From assembly GCA_934401915.1 (NCBI GenBank), contig CAKRSV010000004.1:62001-126000 (forward strand): a stretch of 64,000 bases of DNA. Reading direction: 5' to 3'. This document shows, piece after piece, positions 43,871 to 51,966 of this stretch. How positions within the stretch are numbered: position 1 is the stretch's first letter; each line of letters starts with the position of its first letter. This stretch comes from an uncultured Lachnospiraceae bacterium. Its GTDB lineage: Bacteria > Bacillota > Clostridia > Lachnospirales > Lachnospiraceae. A program made the position numbers and the translations under genes. A model generated the notes under the pieces. It was not told the origin of the DNA, ran no database searches, and worked only from the letters and a program-made list of their open reading frames with translations.

Positions 43871-44638
43871 ATGAAGATCATCCGTGCGTTTGCGGTTGCT
43901 TTTTCGATGTATTCCCGGATTCCGATGCCGCAGTTTCCGTGGAAGGATGAGGATCAGGAATATATGCTCTGCTTCTTTCCGTGGGTAGGAGGCGTTATCG
44001 GAGGACTGCTCTTTTTGTGGGAATGGTTTTGCCGGGAAAAGGGACTGTCTTTGCTGTGCGAGGTTTTGGCAGGGGCGGCGATCCCGCTTCTTGTCACCGG
44101 AGGTTTCCATGCGGACGGCTTTCTGGACACGGTGGATGCGTTCCATTCCTTCCGGCCGCGGGAAAAGAAGCTGGAGATCCTGAAGGATCCCCATGTCGGG
44201 GCGTTTGCCCTGATCCGTTTTGGACTGTATGGACTGTTGTATCTTGCATTTCTTTCGGAGGTGCAGGAGAGAAGCGCGCTTGCGGTGGTGTGCTGCGGGT
44301 TCTTTCTTGCCCGGTGCCTAAGCGGGATCAGCGTGGTCAGCTTTCCGCAGGCGAGAAAGGACGGGATGCTCAGCCATGCCGCCATGATGGCAAAGAAGAA
44401 AACCGTGCGGCTTGTGCTCGGACTTCAGGGGGCTTTCTGTGTTGCGTTGATGCTGTGGATCTCGGTGCCCTTTGGCGTCGCGGGAACGCTGGCGGCGCTC
44501 CTTTCGTTTGGGTACTATTACTGGCGGAGCAGGAAGGAGCTGTCGGGGATCACCGGCGATACGGCTGGATATTTTATCCTGGTGTGCGAGGAGAGCATCC
44601 TGGCGGCGGCAGCGATCCTGGATATTTTGCTCCGGTGA
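43871..44638 (+). CDS. cobS: adenosylcobinamide-GDP ribazoletransferase CobS
   Basis: 255 residues with about six membrane segments. FSMYSRIPMPQFPW at the start and GGFHADGFLDTVDAFHSFRPREKKLEILKDPHVGAFA contain the Asp-rich metal-binding motif of CobS. It joins GDP-cobinamide to alpha-ribazole at the membrane. GAAGGGGGAGAATGAG leads into the ATG. Confidence 0.95.
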   Translation: MKIIRAFAVAFSMYSRIPMPQFPWKDEDQEYMLCFFPWVGGVIGGLLFLWEWFCREKGLSLLCEVLAGAAIPLLVTGGFHADGFLDTVDAFHSFRPREKKLEILKDPHVGAFALIRFGLYGLLYLAFLSEVQERSALAVVCCGFFLARCLSGISVVSFPQARKDGMLSHAAMMAKKKTVRLVLGLQGAFCVALMLWISVPFGVAGTLAALLSFGYYYWRSRKELSGITGDTAGYFILVCEESILAAAAILDILLR

Positions 44639-44659
44639 GAAAAAGAAGGAGGGGATGAT

Positions 44660-45034
44660 ATGAAACTGGTGATCGGCGGATACGCACAGGGAAAGCTGCG
44701 TTACATCCTGCGCAGGAAGGCGATCCCTGAGAAGCTGGTATTTGACGGCAGACTGCCGGATACAGAGGGGGAGTGCGTGGTCGTAAACCATCTGCATGAA
44801 CTGATCCGGGAGCAGCTCAGAGAGGGAAAAGACCCGGAGGAGGCGATCGACACTTTTACAGCGAAAAATCCTTCCTGCATCCTGATCTGTGACGAGATCG
44901 GCAATGGGATCGTGCCGATGGACGCTTTTGAGCGGGAGTACCGGGAACGGACGGGGAGGATCCTGATCCGTCTGGCAGAGCAGGCAGAAGAGGTGGTGCG
45001 TGTCATATGTGGAATCGGACAGCGGATCAAATAA
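44660..45034 (+). CDS. short CobU-like protein
   Basis: 124 residues. The start MKLVIGGYAQGKLRYIL is a CobU Walker A with Leu where Ser/Thr is expected. The C-terminal half (CILICDEIGNGIVPMDAFEREYRERTGRI) closely matches the end of CobU. The HRxxR guanylylation region is absent. It may be an accessory subunit, a kinase-only form or a decaying paralogue of the full CobU at 43291. The next gene starts inside it. Confidence 0.75.
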   Translation: MKLVIGGYAQGKLRYILRRKAIPEKLVFDGRLPDTEGECVVVNHLHELIREQLREGKDPEEAIDTFTAKNPSCILICDEIGNGIVPMDAFEREYRERTGRILIRLAEQAEEVVRVICGIGQRIK

Positions 45035-45630
45035 CACTTTTTTTCATACGGCACGGAGCGACGGAGGCGAACCGGGAGCACCGTTATCTGGGGTGGACGG
45101 ACGAACCGCTCTGCGATGAGGGGAGATGGGCGCTTGTGCGCGCCGGAGGCGAGGGGCGCTATCCGGGCGCGGAGCTGCTTTTTACAAGCCCGATGAAAAG
45201 GTGTCTGGAGACGGCAGAAATCCTTTATCCGTCGAAAGAACCTCTGGTCATTCCCGAGTGGAGAGAGATGGACTTTGGAGCCTTTGAAGGGAAGAATTAC
45301 CGGGAATTGCAGACGGATCAGCGCTATCAGGACTGGATCGACAGCGGCGGAACGCTTCCGTTTCCCGAGGGCGAGGGGCGCGAAGAATTTGTGGAGCGGT
45401 GCCTTCTCGGATGGGAGCGGATGAAGACGGAGCTTGTCAGGGCGTGCCGGAAAAAGGAAGGACCGGTGACGGCGGCACTGGTCGTCCACGGCGGTACGAT
45501 CATGGCGCTGCTCAGCGAGCTGTGCGGGGGAGAGTATTTTGCCTATCAGATCGCGGCGGGGCGAGGGTATCAGTGCACCCTGCATCCGGGGCGGGAGTAC
45601 GGGCAGCTGGAGATCGTGAAAAAGCTGTAG
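45007..45630 (+). CDS. cobC: histidine phosphatase family protein, likely alpha-ribazole phosphatase
   Basis: 207 residues. The phosphoglycerate-mutase-type motif FFIRHGATEANREHRYLGW is at residues 12-30, and EMDFGAFEGKNYREL and VVHGGTIMALL carry the other catalytic residues. Within this operon the expected job is dephosphorylation of alpha-ribazole or adenosylcobalamin phosphate. It overlaps the short CobU-like gene by 28 bases. Confidence 0.85.
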   Translation: MWNRTADQITLFFIRHGATEANREHRYLGWTDEPLCDEGRWALVRAGGEGRYPGAELLFTSPMKRCLETAEILYPSKEPLVIPEWREMDFGAFEGKNYRELQTDQRYQDWIDSGGTLPFPEGEGREEFVERCLLGWERMKTELVRACRKKEGPVTAALVVHGGTIMALLSELCGGEYFAYQIAAGRGYQCTLHPGREYGQLEIVKKL

Positions 45631-45651
45631 GAGCGAAAGGAAAGGGTACGG

Positions 45652-46644
45652 ATGGAGAAAGAGTTTGCGCTTTTATGCCATATGGCGTCATTCTTTATGG
45701 GATTTCTGCTGGATCTGGCAGCAGGGGATCCCCACTGGCTTCCACACCCGGTACGGCTGATCGGAAAACTGATCGCCGCACTGGAAAAGTGGCTGCAAAA
45801 GAAGCAGGGTTCCCCGAAAAAGGAGCTTGCCCGCGGCGTGCTGCTGGTGTCAGGCGTGCTGCTGGCAAGCGGCGGCACAGCGGCGGTCCTGCTCTTTGGC
45901 GCATACCGGATCCACCCGTATCTGGGGATCCTGATCGAGACGATCATGACCTATCAGATCCTTGCCGTGAAATGCCTGAGGACAGAGAGCGGGAAGGTGT
46001 ATGCCTGTCTGGAATGGAAAAGCCTGCCGGACGCACGGAAAGCGGTGTCGATGATCGTCGGGAGAGATACTGACAGGCTGGGGGAAGAGGAGGTTGCCAA
46101 GGCGGCGGTCGAAACCGTGGCGGAGAACACTTCGGACGGAGTGATCGCGCCTATGCTCTTTACCGCGCTCGGCGGTCCGGTCCTGGGCTGGCTGTATAAG
46201 GCGGTCAACACGATGGATTCCATGGTCGGCTATAAGAATGAGCGCTACCTGTACTTTGGACGGGCGGCTGCGAAGCTGGATGATGCAGTCAACTTCCTGC
46301 CGGCAAGGATCAGCGCGTGGCTGATGATCGCGGCGGCGTTTCTTCTGGGAAGTGATTACGATGGAAGGCGCGCCTTCGCCATCCACCGCCGGGACCGAAG
46401 GAAGCATGCCAGCCCCAACTCGGCGCAGACAGAATCCGTGTGTGCCGGAGCGCTTGGCATCCGGCTGGCTGGAGATGCCAGTTATTTTGGTAAAGTGGTG
46501 AGCAAGCCGACGATCGGTGATGCGGTGCGCAGGGTAGAAAACGAGGATATCCGCCGGACGAACCGGCTGATGTATCTGACGGCGTGGAGCTGTGAGCTTA
46601 TCTGTCTTGGCGTGATGGCGGCGGTGCTTTGTCGGCTGCGGTAA
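45652..46644 (+). CDS. cbiB: adenosylcobinamide-phosphate synthase CbiB
   Basis: 330 residues, membrane protein. DLAAGDPHWLPHPVRLIGK and VAETVAENTSDGVIAPMLF are CbiB/CobD hallmarks, as is NTMDSMVGYKNERY. It attaches aminopropanol phosphate to adenosylcobyric acid. The next gene supplies the aminopropanol phosphate, so the two act in succession. Confidence 0.95.
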   Translation: MEKEFALLCHMASFFMGFLLDLAAGDPHWLPHPVRLIGKLIAALEKWLQKKQGSPKKELARGVLLVSGVLLASGGTAAVLLFGAYRIHPYLGILIETIMTYQILAVKCLRTESGKVYACLEWKSLPDARKAVSMIVGRDTDRLGEEEVAKAAVETVAENTSDGVIAPMLFTALGGPVLGWLYKAVNTMDSMVGYKNERYLYFGRAAAKLDDAVNFLPARISAWLMIAAAFLLGSDYDGRRAFAIHRRDRRKHASPNSAQTESVCAGALGIRLAGDASYFGKVVSKPTIGDAVRRVENEDIRRTNRLMYLTAWSCELICLGVMAAVLCRLR

Positions 46645-46664
46645 GGGAAAGAGAGGACTGGAAG

Positions 46665-47690
46665 ATGGGGATACATGGCGGTGATATTTACCGAAATCAG
46701 ATAGAACTGGATTTTTCCATCAACGTCAATCCGCTGGGAATGCCGGATGTCGTGAGAGAGGCGCTGCATGGGGCGGTGGACAAGAGTGTGAACTACCCGG
46801 ACGAGCAGGCGGAGGGACTTGTGAAAGCTGTCTCGGAGAGGCTGCATGTGCCCCCGGAGTGTCTGGTATTCGGCAATGGGGCGTCCGAGCTTTTTCTGGG
46901 CGTCGTGCATGCGCTCAGACCGCGCAGGACAGTGATCCCGGTGCCCTCCTTCTATGGCTATGAGTATGCGGTCAGAGCCTGCAAAGGCAGGATCGACTTT
47001 CTTCCGATGAAGGAGCAGGAGGCGTTTTTGCCCGGCGGAGAGCTCTTGGATGCGCTGACAGAGGAGACGGATCTGCTCTTTCTCGCCAACCCGAACAACC
47101 CGACCGGGAGGCTTTTGGATACCGCGTATCTGGAAAAGGTCCTGCAAAGGTGCCGTAAGACCGATACGGTGGTCGTGCTGGATGAGTGTTTCCTTGATTT
47201 CTGCGGGCAGGGTAAATCCATGCTGTCAAGACTTGCGGAATATGAAAATCTGCTGGTGGTGAGGGCGTTTACCAAGCTGTATGCGATCCCCGGGGTGCGG
47301 CTGGGGTATCTGGCGGGTGCGCCGCAGCTTGTGGTAAGGATCAGGCGACATCTGCCGGAGTGGAACCTTTCGGTCTTTGCGCAGGAGGCAGGGATCGCCT
47401 GTGCCGGGCAGACAGAATATGCGAAGCGGACGGCGGCATTTGTCAGGGAGGAGAGAACGCTTATGGAAGATCAACTCAGGGCGCTCGGCGTCCGGGTGTT
47501 TCCGGGAGAAGCAAATTTCCTTCTTCTTTTCAGCGAATGTCCCCTCTATGAGAGGCTGTTGCAAAAAAAGATCCTGATCCGCGACTGCGCAAACTTCCGG
47601 GGGCTTACGAAAGGCTATTACCGGATGGCAGTCAGGGGAAGGGAAGAGAACGAGAGATTGTGGAAAGCGATAGGTGATTGTATTGGATAA
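46665..47690 (+). CDS. cobD: threonine-phosphate decarboxylase CobD
   Basis: About 341 residues, a fold type I PLP enzyme. HGGDIYRNQIELDFSINVNPLGMP is the usual start, FLANPNNPTGRLLD the aminotransferase block, and VVRAFTKLYAIPGVRLGY carries the PLP-binding Lys. It makes aminopropanol phosphate for CbiB. GAGAGGACTGGAAG precedes ATG 46665. The 3' end overlaps cbiC by 17 bases. Confidence 0.94.
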   Translation: MGIHGGDIYRNQIELDFSINVNPLGMPDVVREALHGAVDKSVNYPDEQAEGLVKAVSERLHVPPECLVFGNGASELFLGVVHALRPRRTVIPVPSFYGYEYAVRACKGRIDFLPMKEQEAFLPGGELLDALTEETDLLFLANPNNPTGRLLDTAYLEKVLQRCRKTDTVVVLDECFLDFCGQGKSMLSRLAEYENLLVVRAFTKLYAIPGVRLGYLAGAPQLVVRIRRHLPEWNLSVFAQEAGIACAGQTEYAKRTAAFVREERTLMEDQLRALGVRVFPGEANFLLLFSECPLYERLLQKKILIRDCANFRGLTKGYYRMAVRGREENERLWKAIGDCIG

Positions 47691-48336
47691 GATTCATAAG
47701 ATCGAGGCGTTGCTGCCGGAGGAGATTGAGAGAAGGAGCTTTGAGATCATTTCGAAGGAACTACAGGAGCGGGGGATCGTGCTGCCTGCAAGGCAGGAGA
47801 TGGTCACGAAGCGCGTGATCCACACCACGGCAGATTTTGAGTATGCCCATTCGCTGTGCTATTCGGAAAACGCGGTGGAGACAGCGCAGCGGCTGCTTCT
47901 TTCCGGGGCGGACATTGTCACCGACACGAACATGGCGCTTGCCGGGATCAACAAGAGCGCGCTTGCCAGACTTGGGGGAAGCGCCCACTGTTTTATGGCG
48001 GATCAGGAGGTTGCGTGCCTTGCCAGAGAGCGTAAGACGACGAGGGCGGCTGTGAGCATGGAGAAGGCGTCAGAGCTGCCGGGATCGCTGATCTTTGCGG
48101 TGGGAAACGCCCCGACGGCTCTGATCCGGCTGTATGAGATGATGCAGGATGGACGCTTCCGGCCGGACTTTGTGATCGGCGTTCCGGTGGGGTTCGTCAA
48201 TGTAGAGGCCGCAAAGGAGCTGATCCTGGAGACGGATGTGCCGTATATTGTGAACCGGGGAAGAAAAGGGGGGAGCAATGTCGCAGCGGCGATCTGCAAT
48301 GCATTGCTGTACGGACTTACCAGAGCGAAGGAGTGA
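47674..48336 (+). CDS. cbiC: cobalt-precorrin-8 methylmutase CbiC
   Basis: 220 residues. VTKRVIHTTADFEYAHSL contains the catalytic His. VTDTNMALAGINK and FVIGVPVGFVNVEAAKE are CbiC signatures. It moves a methyl group to form cobyrinic acid. The start is non-ATG: GTG at 47674 or TTG three codons later, both inside the end of cobD. The 3' end touches cbiD. Confidence 0.93.
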   Translation: MIVLDKIHKIEALLPEEIERRSFEIISKELQERGIVLPARQEMVTKRVIHTTADFEYAHSLCYSENAVETAQRLLLSGADIVTDTNMALAGINKSALARLGGSAHCFMADQEVACLARERKTTRAAVSMEKASELPGSLIFAVGNAPTALIRLYEMMQDGRFRPDFVIGVPVGFVNVEAAKELILETDVPYIVNRGRKGGSNVAAAICNALLYGLTRAKE

Positions 48337-48341
48337 TTTCG

Positions 48342-49478
48342 ATGCGATACGGATTTACGACCGGAAGCTGTGCGGCGGCCGCATCCAAGGCGGCGGCCTA
48401 TATGCTGCTCTCCGGCAGAAAAAAGAAGAAGATCACGATCGAGACGCCAAAGGGGATTCCCTACACGGCAGAGATCCTTGCGATCCGCCGCGGCGAAAAT
48501 GAGGTGAGCTGCGCGGTCAGGAAAGACGGGGGAGACGACCCGGATGTGACGAGCGGCGCGCTGATAGGCGCAAAAGTGACCTACGGACGGGCGGACGTCT
48601 TTCAGATAATGATAGAGGGCGGGCGCGGCGTCGGCAGAGTGACAAGACCGGGACTGGATCAGCCTGTGGGAAACGCGGCGATCAACCATGTTCCCAGAGA
48701 GATGATCATCCGGGAAGTGACACAGGTGTGTCAGCTGCTGGATTACAAGGGAACGTTGGAGATCGAGATCTTTGTGCCGGAGGGAGAGGAGCTTGCGGCG
48801 CACACGTTCAATCCACGGCTGGGGATCACCGGTGGGATCTCGATTCTGGGAACCAGCGGGATCGTGGAGCCGATGAGCAGCCGGGCGCTTCTGGACACCA
48901 TCCGGGTAGAACTGAGACAGCGAAGGGCGCTCGGGTTTGATTATGTTGCAGTCTCCCCCGGAAATTACGGGCTGGACTTTATGAAACAGCAGTATGGCTA
49001 CGATCTTGACCGGAGCGTGAAATGCAGCAACTTTATCGGAGAGACGGTGGATATGGCGATCGAGGAAGGCTTTCAGCGATTGCTTTTGACGGGGCATATC
49101 GGTAAGCTGATCAAGGTGGCGGGCGGCATTATGAACACCCATTCCAGAGAGGCGGACTGCCGTCTGGAGCTGCTGTGCGCGTTTGCCGCAAAGCAAGGGG
49201 TAGAGCCCGATAAGCTCTGCGCGATCCTGGACTGTATTACGACCACGCAGGCGCTGCAGATCCTGGAGGAGAGCGGCAGGAGAGAGGCGGTCATGGCGTA
49301 TGCGATGGAACGCATCCTCTGGTATCTGGACCGGCGTGCACAGGGAAAGCTGGAGATCGACTGTATTATGTTTGACAATGAGTACGGAGAGCTGGCAGGC
49401 AGCAAGGAGGTGGAAGCATGGTTTACTTTGTTGGCGCAGGAACAGGAGCGGCAGACCTTATCACCGTCAGAGGAATGA
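48342..49478 (+). CDS. cbiD: cobalt-precorrin-5B C1-methyltransferase CbiD
   Basis: About 378 residues. MRYGFTTGSCAAAASKAAAY is the diagnostic start. HTFNPRLGITGGISILGTSG and LLLTGHIGKLIKVAGGIMNTHS follow. AAGGAG overlaps the cbiC stop and lies 9 bases before ATG 48342, preferred over an in-frame GTG at 48333. The 3' end overlaps cbiF by 61 bases. Confidence 0.94.
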   Translation: MRYGFTTGSCAAAASKAAAYMLLSGRKKKKITIETPKGIPYTAEILAIRRGENEVSCAVRKDGGDDPDVTSGALIGAKVTYGRADVFQIMIEGGRGVGRVTRPGLDQPVGNAAINHVPREMIIREVTQVCQLLDYKGTLEIEIFVPEGEELAAHTFNPRLGITGGISILGTSGIVEPMSSRALLDTIRVELRQRRALGFDYVAVSPGNYGLDFMKQQYGYDLDRSVKCSNFIGETVDMAIEEGFQRLLLTGHIGKLIKVAGGIMNTHSREADCRLELLCAFAAKQGVEPDKLCAILDCITTTQALQILEESGRREAVMAYAMERILWYLDRRAQGKLEIDCIMFDNEYGELAGSKEVEAWFTLLAQEQERQTLSPSEE

Positions 49479-50188
49479 GGCTTTTGCAGAAGGCGGACGT
49501 CGTGATCTATGCCGGTTCGCTGGTGAATCCGGAGCTCCTTGCCTATACGATGGAGGGATGCGAGATCCATAACAGCGCCGAGATGACGCTCGAAGAGGTG
49601 ATCGACGTGTACCGGCGCGCAGAAAAGGAGCAGAAATGCACGGTGCGGCTGCACACAGGCGAGCCGAGCATCTACGGAGCCGTCCGGGAGCAGATGGACG
49701 AGCTGGATAAGCTGGGGATTGCCTACGAGAGCTGCCCCGGGGTCAGCGCCTGCTTTGGTGCGGCGGCAGAGCTGAATCTGGAATACACGCTGCCCGGCGT
49801 CTCCCAGACGCTGATCATCACAAGGATGGAGGGGCGCACACCGGTGCCGGAGAAGGAGAAGATAGAGGCGCTTGCGGCGCATCAGGCGTCGATGGCAGTC
49901 TATTTGAGCGCAGGGATGCTGGAGGAGTTAAGCCATAGGCTGACGGCGGGGGGCTATCCGCAGGATACGCCGGCGGCGATCGTTTGCCGGGCGACCTGGC
50001 CGGATCAGAAGGTCTGCGTCGGCACAGTCGGGACGCTCGCGCAGATGGCGAAGGAGCAGGACATCAGCCGGATGGCGGTGGTTCTGGTCGGGGAGGCGGT
50101 CGCCCACAGAGAGTACCACAGGTCGAGGCTGTACGCGCCGGACTTTTCCACACAATTCAGAAAGGCTAAGGAAGCTGGAGATGCTTAG
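49418..50188 (+). CDS. cbiF: cobalt-precorrin-4 C11-methyltransferase CbiF
   Basis: 256 residues, a tetrapyrrole methylase. VYFVGAGTGAADLITVRGMRLL is the S-adenosylmethionine loop. VIYAGSLVNPELL and LHTGEPSIYGAVREQMDEL are typical of CbiF/CobM. The start lies deep inside cbiD, indicating tight coupling. The 3' end overlaps cbiG by 8 bases. Confidence 0.94.
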   Translation: MVYFVGAGTGAADLITVRGMRLLQKADVVIYAGSLVNPELLAYTMEGCEIHNSAEMTLEEVIDVYRRAEKEQKCTVRLHTGEPSIYGAVREQMDELDKLGIAYESCPGVSACFGAAAELNLEYTLPGVSQTLIITRMEGRTPVPEKEKIEALAAHQASMAVYLSAGMLEELSHRLTAGGYPQDTPAAIVCRATWPDQKVCVGTVGTLAQMAKEQDISRMAVVLVGEAVAHREYHRSRLYAPDFSTQFRKAKEAGDA

Positions 50189-51239
50189 TGTGATAACGTT
50201 TACCGCGCAGGGAACGCAGTTAGCGGAAAAAATATATGAAGGCTGGCGCGAAGAGGTGCAGGTATTCACGAGATGCCGCGCGCAGAAGACGACCGGGCGG
50301 CCGGACTTTGTGAAGTGGACGGACGAGGATGTGACGACGTGGGCAGGAGAGCAGATAAAAGAGGGAAGAAGCCTTTTGTTCATCGGAGCCTGCGGCATTG
50401 CGTTGCGGGCGGTTGCTCCGCATATCACGGGCAAGCTGAGCGACCGGCCGGTGCTTGTGATGGATGAAAAGGGAAACTATGTGATCCCGCTTCTGGCAGG
50501 CCATGTCGGCGGCGCCAACGAGCTGGCGGAAGAGCTTGGAAGGCTGACCGGAGCGATCCCGGTGATCACGACGGCGACCGATCTGGAGGGGCATTTCGCG
50601 GTGGACCTGTTTGCAAAAAGAAACAGTCTTGGTATCATGGAGAAAGCAGGGATCGCCAGGGTGTCGGCAAAGGTGCTTGCGGGAGAGAAGGTCACGCTGG
50701 CGGTCGACAGGGAGCGCCTTGCCAAAGGGGAAATGCCGCCTGCGGATGTCCGGCTTCTGACCCCGCAGGAAGGGGAGAGTGCGGATGTGGTCGTCAGCAC
50801 AGGGAAACCGGACAAAGAGCCGCTTCTGTGGCTGCGCCCCAGACCGTATGTGATCGGCATGGGCTGTAAGCGGGGGACGGAGGAGACGAAGATCGCCGCG
50901 TATATCGACGAGACGCTGCGGCGTGTGCAGATTGAAAAAGAGGAGATCTGCGCGCTGGCGTCGATTGACAGAAAGCGGGACGAGCAGGGGCTTGTCAACT
51001 GGAGCAGAAAGCAGGGGATCCCCTTTTTGACGTATTCAGCGCAGGAGCTTGTGAAGGTGGAGGGAGAACTCCATGAATCGGCGTTTGTGAGAGAGACAGT
51101 CGGCGTGGGAAATGTGTGTGAGAGGGCGGCGCTCAGAGCCTGCGGGGAAGGCGGCAGCCTGATCGTGGAAAAGCACATATCGGAAGGAATGACGATCGCC
51201 ATAGCGCGGCGGGAATGGAGGATTTCTTTTGAAAGCTAA
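50181..51239 (+). CDS. cbiG: cobalt-precorrin-5A hydrolase CbiG
   Basis: 352 residues with the usual three parts: N-terminal domain (LLFIGACGIALRAVAPHI, GNYVIPLLAGHVGGANELA), a central linker, and the C-terminal domain YVIGMGCKRGTEETKIAAYID. It opens the delta-lactone and releases the C20 fragment in the oxygen-independent pathway. It overlaps cbiH by 11 bases. Confidence 0.94.
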   Translation: MLSVITFTAQGTQLAEKIYEGWREEVQVFTRCRAQKTTGRPDFVKWTDEDVTTWAGEQIKEGRSLLFIGACGIALRAVAPHITGKLSDRPVLVMDEKGNYVIPLLAGHVGGANELAEELGRLTGAIPVITTATDLEGHFAVDLFAKRNSLGIMEKAGIARVSAKVLAGEKVTLAVDRERLAKGEMPPADVRLLTPQEGESADVVVSTGKPDKEPLLWLRPRPYVIGMGCKRGTEETKIAAYIDETLRRVQIEKEEICALASIDRKRDEQGLVNWSRKQGIPFLTYSAQELVKVEGELHESAFVRETVGVGNVCERAALRACGEGGSLIVEKHISEGMTIAIARREWRISFES

Positions 51240-51966
51240 CACAATTTCGATCGTAGGGATCGGGCCAGGAAAAGAAGAGATGATGACGGCGGAGGCGCTG
51301 CAGGCGCTGGAGGAGGCAGATCTGATCGTCGGATATACGGTTTATGTAAACCTGCTGGGAGAGCGGTTTGCCGGAAAAGAAATGCGCACCACCCCCATGC
51401 GGCAGGAGAAGGAGCGGTGCCGCATCTGTTTTGAGGAGGCTGCGGCGGGAAAGAAGGTAGCACTGATCTGCAGCGGGGACGCAGGGATCTACGGGATGGC
51501 GTCGCTGATGTACGAGATGGGAGAGGCGTACCCGGAGACCGAGCTTGTGGTGATCCCGGGCATCACGGCGGCGATCGGAGGAGCGGCGGTTCTGGGAGCG
51601 CCCCTGGGGCATGACTTCTGTACGATCAGCCTGAGCGATCTGCTCACGCCCTGGGAGGTTATCGAGAAACGGCTGACCACGGCGGCCTACGGCGATTTTG
51701 TGATCGCCCTCTACAATCCTTCGAGCCACAGAAGAGGAGATTATCTGAAAAAGGCGTGCGACGTTTTGCTGCATGTGATGGATCGGGAGCGTCCCTGCGG
51801 CTATGTGGAAAATATCGGTAGAGAGGGGACGAAAGCCGTGACCTGCACGCTGGGAGAGCTGCGGGATGCGCAGGTCAATATGTTCACTACTGTCTTTATC
51901 GGAAGCTCCGGCACGGAGCTGATCGGTGGAAAGCTGGTTACGAAGCGGGGGTATCGGATTGGATAA
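51229..51966 (+). CDS. cbiH: cobalt-precorrin-3B C17-methyltransferase CbiH
   Basis: 245 residues, a tetrapyrrole methylase. ISIVGIGPGKEEMMTAEALQAL, then VALICSGDAGIYGMASLMYEM and DFCTISLSDLLTPWEVIEKRL identify CbiH/CobJ. It begins at TTG with ATGGAGG upstream, both inside the cbiG end. It performs the ring-contracting methylation. Confidence 0.94.
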   Translation: MKANTISIVGIGPGKEEMMTAEALQALEEADLIVGYTVYVNLLGERFAGKEMRTTPMRQEKERCRICFEEAAAGKKVALICSGDAGIYGMASLMYEMGEAYPETELVVIPGITAAIGGAAVLGAPLGHDFCTISLSDLLTPWEVIEKRLTTAAYGDFVIALYNPSSHRRGDYLKKACDVLLHVMDRERPCGYVENIGREGTKAVTCTLGELRDAQVNMFTTVFIGSSGTELIGGKLVTKRGYRIG

